From CAIWXH01 sp964555675 (GTDB lineage: Bacteria > Chloroflexota > Chloroflexia > Chloroflexales > Chloroflexaceae), in the NCBI GenBank assembly GCA_964555675.1, contig CAZKTU010000198.1, positions 1-12,851 on the forward strand: a stretch of DNA of 12,851 nt, read 5' to 3'. The position numbers and the translations under genes were made by a program. Below, one piece after another: positions 12,794 through 12,851 of the stretch. The first letter of the stretch is position 1. Each line of letters begins with the position of its first letter. Under the pieces are notes generated by a model, which had not been told where the DNA came from, did no database searches, and worked only from the letters and a program-made list of their open reading frames with translations.

Positions 12794-12851
12794 CGCGGGG
12801 CAGACACGCGGGGCAGACACGCGGGGCAGACACGCGGGGCAGACACGCGGG
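12794..12851. repeat. 13-bp tandem repeat running off the window end
   Basis: About 4.5 identical copies of CGCGGGGCAGACA start at the first base after the transketolase stop codon and continue to the last base. There are no spacers. The copies show no divergence, which points to recent slippage expansion or to an assembly end in a repeat. The true length is unknown. Confidence 0.9.

Noticed and set aside
10163..12820. An 885-codon minus-strand open frame covering transketolase.
   Set aside because: Only its last 159 codons are the real small gene. The rest is antisense to transketolase and simply lacks stops because of high GC.
12794..12851. Start of a CRISPR array.
   Set aside because: The 13-bp units are directly adjacent with no spacers and are too short for CRISPR repeats.

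Overview
The window is a high-GC bacterial chromosomal segment with one scaffold gap. It most resembles a member of the Chloroflexota. That placement is an inference: it rests on a secreted glycosidase carrying the FGYPxS / VQYFERxRxExHP repeat type I associate with Chloroflexi secreted proteins, the GC-rich codon use, and the lineage-specific look of several hypothetical proteins. No rRNA or other direct marker is present.

Layout, left to right. (1) 1-990: a GC hairpin, a near-consensus promoter, a complete tRNA-Gly(CCC) with CCA, and a rho-independent terminator. Convergent to the tRNA lies a lower-GC free-standing LAGLIDADG homing endonuclease with its own promoter; its last codons lie inside the tRNA terminator hairpin. 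(2) 990-1367: non-coding DNA with a very good forward promoter (TTGACG-17-TATAAT), best explained as a long structured leader or a small RNA. (3) 1368-4600: two tandem paralogous clan GH-A-like glycoside hydrolases, one secreted with N-terminal repeats and one a lipoprotein. (4) 4672-6796, minus strand: yebC, ruvC and an unrecognised 239-aa protein, the last two almost certainly cotranscribed. (5) 7008-9203: a 731-aa protein with a degenerate MBL-like N-terminus, an RNase Z-type metallo-beta-lactamase domain and two cyclic-nucleotide-binding domains. It is transcribed divergently from yebC. (6) 9204-9351: GC-rich palindromes and short repeats. (7) 9352-10642, minus strand: two small hypothetical genes. 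The first is interrupted by 100 Ns flanked by an exact 55-nt duplication, which is an assembly overlap; collapsing it restores a clean 167-codon frame. (8) 10763-12793: transketolase, followed directly by a 13-bp tandem repeat that runs off the window end.

The chromosomal core functions (tRNA-Gly, RuvC, YebC, transketolase) look ordinary. The least ordinary items are the MBL-double cNMP-binding fusion, the homing endonuclease sharing a terminator with the tRNA, the strong promoter firing into non-coding DNA, and the secreted/lipoprotein glycosidase pair. Five of the promoters share an extended -10 (TGC followed by a TATAAT-like hexamer), which suggests one housekeeping sigma factor serves most of the window. 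I see no defence island, CRISPR array or complete mobile element.
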